A stretch of 64,000 nucleotides of DNA from Oncomelania hupensis (taxonomy: Eukaryota; Mollusca; Gastropoda; Littorinimorpha; Pomatiopsidae). Made by a program: the position numbers and the translations under genes. Positions 63,101-64,000 of this stretch are shown here, in pieces; the first letter of the stretch is position 1, and each line of letters starts with the position of its first letter. The notes beneath the pieces are model-generated. The model was not told where the DNA came from and did no database searches. It saw only the letters and a program-made list of their open reading frames with translations. The stretch lies in assembly GCA_036898135.1 (NCBI GenBank), contig CM072522.1, positions 34,236,451 to 34,300,450 of the forward strand. The letters run 5' to 3'.

Positions 63101-64000
63101 CCGCTGTCAAGTTCTCTTCTGCCTCAGATACTTCCCACAGCGATGTCAATGTCAGAGATCAAGAGAGAGGAAACAAGGGAGAACAGCAGCAGAAGACCGG
63201 AGAGCGAGAGAGACACGTGTGCGATGTTTGCAAGGAGACCTTTGCTAAAGCTTCAATGTTGAAACTGCACAAGTTGGTTCATTCAGGAGAGAGAAATCAT
63301 GTGTGTGATGTTTGTCATAAAGCTTTCACTCTGGCCAGCAATTTAAAACGACACATACTGATACACACGGGAGAGAAAAATCATGTGTGCTATGTTTGTA
63401 ATAAAGCTTTCACTTTAGCTACCCATTTGAAGGTCCATGAGCTTACGCATACAGGAGAGAAAAATTATGTGTGCGATGTCTGTAACAAGGCTTTTACTTC
63501 CTCCACCAATCTGAAGCAACACAAGTTGGTACATACGGGAGAGAAAAATCATTGGTGCGATATTTGTAATAAAGCTTTTGCTCGGACTACCGATTTGAAG
63601 CAGCACACTTTGATTCACTCCAATGTGAAAAACCACGTGTGTGGTGTTTGTAATAAAGCTTTCACTTTGGCTGTCCATTTGAAGGTCCATATGATTACAC
63701 ACACAGGACAGAAAGATCATGTGTGTGATGTTTGTAACAAAGCTTTTGCTTGTGCTAGGAATTTGAGGAGGCACAGCCTTACACACACTGGGGAGAAAAA
63801 CCATGTGTGTGATGTTTGTAACAAAGCCTTCGCTCGGGCTAGCCATATGATGCGGCACGCGTTGATACACACGGGAAAAAAACCTCACGTGTGCGATGTT
63901 TGCAACAAAGCCTTCATTCACGCTAGCAGTTTGAAGAGCCACAAGTTGATACATGCCAAAGAGAAAACAAAAGTGTGCAATGTTTGTAGTGAAGCGTTCA
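50076..64000 (+). CDS. Gene C: C2H2 zinc-finger protein, 3' partial, join(50076..50130,54942..55286,60788..61047,63043..>64000)
   Basis: Predicted nuclear DNA-binding protein; at least 539 residues are in the window and the frame is open at the edge. Exons of 55, 345 and 260 nt join in phases 1-1-0. Differences from A and B: a short exon 1 (18 codons, MAKELVENWMRLQAWHAQ), three VKTEPD modules in exon 2, and an exon 3 enlarged from 80 to 260 nt by four extra 45-bp units. The leader and nine complete canonical fingers follow, with a tenth beginning at the edge. All nine have intact ligands, so this is the best-preserved array here. Introns are 4.8, 5.5 and 2.0 kb and carry many repeats. Confidence 0.85.
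50131..50540. other. Gene C intron 1, first part
   Basis: CACATGTTTCGCTTGCTGTC (50197) is repeated in reverse near 51826-51853. C-rich 50462-50520. No other feature. Confidence 0.4.
50545..51740 (-). mobile_element. CR1-group LINE, RT and C-terminus (disabled)
   Basis: Reverse strand: KVPSDWRETNVAPIFKKGKH, HKILEHVIVSALMNHLESNE, SCETQLLDF, MRSGVPQGSVIGLALFLAYI, LTRLFADDTAVYRLLRP (ADD motif) and a C-terminal YRQYSFLPNTIRDWN block. Frameshifts separate the parts. Confidence 0.85.
51745..51825 (+). mobile_element. TATA-head SINE-like element, tail only, type 1
   Basis: AACCAAGTTGTGGTCCTGAT, GTGGTCCTGATTCGGCCCTT, GCAGTGTGCTGGAACTTATA, AACTAAC. Confidence 0.75.
51826..52318. other. No gene seen
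   Basis: Intron sequence; GATATGAATTTGAATTCCGG near 51949 resembles 38264 downstream of gene B. Confidence 0.4.
52969..53601 (-). mobile_element. Solo LTR with 5-bp target duplication
   Basis: Reverse copy of the 4332-5004 family with TGTTACG...GTGTAACA ends. CTTTC flanks both sides (52964-52968 and 53602-53606). The TATA region (TATATTCATG) and GAATAAAAGTGG are kept. Confidence 0.92.
53602..53965 (+). repeat. Short repeat with TAGCATCCAG and a long (TTA)n array
   Basis: Body (GATCACAGCGCTTTGATCCT) homologous to reverse copies at 22.5 and 28.1 kb; about 200 bases of ATT repeats with two ATAACAGT interruptions. Confidence 0.8.
54276..54827. repeat. 47-bp minisatellite, about 11 copies, capped by an inverted half unit
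   Basis: Unit GTGAGACACAAAGTCTGTGC, AGTAGACTACCAAATGTCTC, ACTTTAG. Each unit boundary has TGTCTCAC-TTTAG-GTGAGACA, a perfect inverted repeat. The last 26 bases (54801-54826) are the reverse complement of GTGCAGTAGACTACCAAATG plus TCTCAC with one mismatch. It ends 115 bp before gene C exon 2. Confidence 0.95.
54942..55286 (+). CDS. Gene C coding exon 2: three VKTEPD modules
   Basis: Acceptor GATTGCAG. Encodes RESQHASHTSDEQIVRATAC, a basic-acidic linker, then three modules such as MVEPHDPALSKVKTEPDID, and DADEEELPVFFGMT; donor ACAG|GTAATG in phase 1. Confidence 0.87.
55287..55497. other. Start of gene C intron 2
   Basis: No feature seen. Confidence 0.4.
55498..56595. mobile_element. TIR element (1,098 bp), CAGGGTGGAGAA ends, 6-bp target duplication
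   Basis: CAGGGTGGAGAA at 55498 and its reverse complement ending at 56595; CTGGGT flanks both sides (55492-55497 and 56596-56601). Subterminal GC-rich AATCCGCGGATTTCCGCGG. Two adjoining forward acidic frames near 55839-56055 (MDGLDSSTDEGEFTGF and DLSDWHESEEEEGACLDF) may be a transposase start; no catalytic core is seen. Confidence 0.78.
56602..58480. other. Gene C intron 2, middle part
   Basis: (CT)n at 57173-57231. A 115-codon frame at 57527-57874 has no recognised domain. GTTACTTCCCTTG at 58365 repeats the upstream motif of the three genes away from any exon 1. Otherwise nothing recognised. Confidence 0.45.
57173..57231. repeat. (CT)n microsatellite
   Basis: About 29 CT units. Confidence 0.97.
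58490..58945 (+). mobile_element. 5S-rRNA-derived SINE with LINE-like (TTA)n tail
   Basis: CCATGTTAAGCAACATTGGG and GCTAGTACTTGGATATGATG match the internal promoter region of 5S rRNA. The 3' end GTAAAGCTTTATGAGTTCTT, GAGAGGAAGGGCAGTGTACA, AATG and (TTA)n resembles the 3' end of the L2-like LINE at 43438-43510 (reverse). Confidence 0.8.
58946..59240. other. No feature seen
   Basis: Intron sequence. Confidence 0.4.
59241..59397. repeat. 54-bp tandem repeat, 3 copies
   Basis: AGAAAGCTTGCAGGCAGTCA, GCAACRGTCACACCTGCATA, CCCGCAACCACATA; starts at 59241, 59295 and 59349. Confidence 0.92.
59467..59490. repeat. Perfect 11-bp-stem palindrome
   Basis: TGTACCCTGGC-AA-GCCAGGGTACA, isolated between tandem repeats. 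Confidence 0.9.
59560..60160. repeat. C-rich degenerate minisatellite and (TAA)n/(TAC)n microsatellites
   Basis: About 20-bp units of the type GATACCTCCCCATACCCCCT to 59860; (TAA)n at 59876-59940, (TAC)n at 59950-60005, (TAA)n again at 60090-60152. Confidence 0.85.
60216..60293 (-). pseudogene. tRNA-like sequence (SINE head or tRNA pseudogene)
   Basis: The reverse strand has TTAGCTTAGTTAGTAAAAC (box A-like) and AGTTCAAACC (box B-like) at tRNA spacing, but the acceptor and T stems do not pair well. No body is recognised after it. Confidence 0.45.
60294..60787. other. End of gene C intron 2
   Basis: No feature; acceptor CATTTCAG at 60787. Confidence 0.5.
60788..61047 (+). CDS. Gene C coding exon 3 with five 15-residue repeats
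   Basis: 260 nt, phase 1 to 0. Five tandem copies of WKPGRDMGTHQVAGN (45 bp each) replace the single WKSWENTGTHQMGSE-type segment of genes A and B. The size difference (180 nt) equals four units, so the frame is kept. Ends TCTGAG|GTAATT as in the paralogues. Confidence 0.88.
60820..61035. repeat. 45-bp coding minisatellite, about 4.8 copies
   Basis: GGGAACTGGAAGCCAGGGAG, AGACATGGGCACACATCAAG, TGGCA. Copies differ at only a few bases, so the expansion is recent. Confidence 0.95.
61048..61640. other. Gene C intron 3, first part
   Basis: 61090-61345 is homologous to gene B intron 3 (33390-33570), here with a C-rich insertion (61210-61320). No other feature. Confidence 0.5.
61640..62660 (+). 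mobile_element. GGTCAAGGTCA-rich repeat, copy 4, split by a LINE
   Basis: Pieces 61640-61868 and about 62296-62660; the second has GATATTTTATATATGTTCCG and TGGTCAAGGTCATTACAAG as in copy 1. The family end (GTGAGTCATATGGGGTTTA) reappears at 62780. Confidence 0.72.
61868..62295 (+). mobile_element. LINE C-terminal fragment with (GAA)n tail
   Basis: INTTNKPNPNPQRRTKRQKH, CRALYRQQSFFPRTIDEWNK, LPAHVVLDPELESFKSQL then a stop; T-rich 3' UTR and AAAGAAGAAGAAGA end. Same family type as 19490-20095. Confidence 0.82.
62661..63042. other. End of gene C intron 3
   Basis: A (TTGTA)n tail near 62755-62770; acceptor GTTTCTGCAG at 63042. Confidence 0.5.
63043..64000 (+). CDS. Gene C coding exon 4, 3' partial: nine complete C2H2 fingers
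   Basis: Leader IPSQPEGSLFDVSPTVPQSS, then nine fingers (first HVCDVCKETFAKASMLKLHK..., ninth HVCDVCNKAFIHASSLKSHK...) and the first half of a tenth. No stop occurs before the window edge. Linkers are mostly TGEKNH; finger 5 is followed by SNVKNH and finger 9 by AKEKTK. Confidence 0.93.
   Translation, partial: MPSQPEGSLFDVSPTVPQSSAVKFSSASDTSHSDVNVRDQERGNKGEQQQKTGERERHVCDVCKETFAKASMLKLHKLVHSGERNHVCDVCHKAFTLASNLKRHILIHTGEKNHVCYVCNKAFTLATHLKVHELTHTGEKNYVCDVCNKAFTSSTNLKQHKLVHTGEKNHWCDICNKAFARTTDLKQHTLIHSNVKNHVCGVCNKAFTLAVHLKVHMITHTGQKDHVCDVCNKAFACARNLRRHSLTHTGEKNHVCDVCNKAFARASHMMRHALIHTGKKPHVCDVCNKAFIHASSLKSHKLIHAKEKTKVCNVCSEAF

Overview
The window is animal nuclear DNA: AT-rich, intron-containing, with split genes, GT-AG introns, simple repeats and many 5'-truncated retrotransposons. 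The repeat families (an RTE-like LINE ending in GATAG repeats, an I/Nimb-like LINE with an RNase H domain, and long repeats rich in GGTCAAGGTCA) point to a mollusc, probably a gastropod. That placement is inference from recall, not a search.

The host genes are three paralogous C2H2 zinc-finger genes, all on the + strand and all with four coding exons in the same phases (1, 1, 0). Gene A joins 8619..8724, 10968..11348, 12075..12154 and 12506..13699 (586 aa). Gene B joins 20245..20347, 25580..25783, 30365..30444 and 35507..37567 (815 aa). Gene C joins 50076..50130, 54942..55286, 60788..61047 and 63043 to beyond the window end. Exon 1 gives an acidic start ending in a WMRLQAWHAQ-like motif. Exon 2 gives tandem 19-residue modules with a VKTEPD sumoylation-like motif (four, one and three copies in A, B and C). 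Exon 3 gives a 27-residue segment, expanded in C by exactly four 45-bp units. Exon 4 gives a short conserved leader and the finger array. A GTTACTTCCCTTG motif lies 80-90 bp before each start codon. Relics of further family members lie at 5.4 kb and 14.3-14.6 kb. I read this as an actively duplicating and decaying family of DNA-binding proteins embedded in transposons.

Layout: 0-8 kb is repeats only (29-bp minisatellite, I/Nimb-like LINE inside a GGTCA-rich repeat, solo LTR, RTE fragments). 8.5-13.7 kb is gene A. 13.7-20 kb holds decayed finger exons, SINE-like insertions, an LTR fragment, and a 1.25-kb inverted-repeat element carrying a tRNA-Asp(GTC) gene. 20.2-37.6 kb is gene B, whose introns hold a LINE, an RTE copy with reverse-transcriptase motifs, minisatellites and DNA elements. 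37.6-50 kb is a nested transposon block with many exact target-site duplications. 50-64 kb is gene C, whose introns hold two LINEs, a solo LTR, a 47-bp minisatellite, a TIR element and a 5S-derived SINE.

The repeats form a readable network. A 550-700 bp SINE-like family with a TATA-box-like head (14 full or partial copies) carries two alternative 3' tails, and each tail matches the 3' end of a different LINE subfamily present here. A 5S-rRNA-derived SINE has a tail resembling that of the L2-like LINE at 43.4-45.3 kb. All positions come from reading the sequence by eye; no alignment or database search was run.
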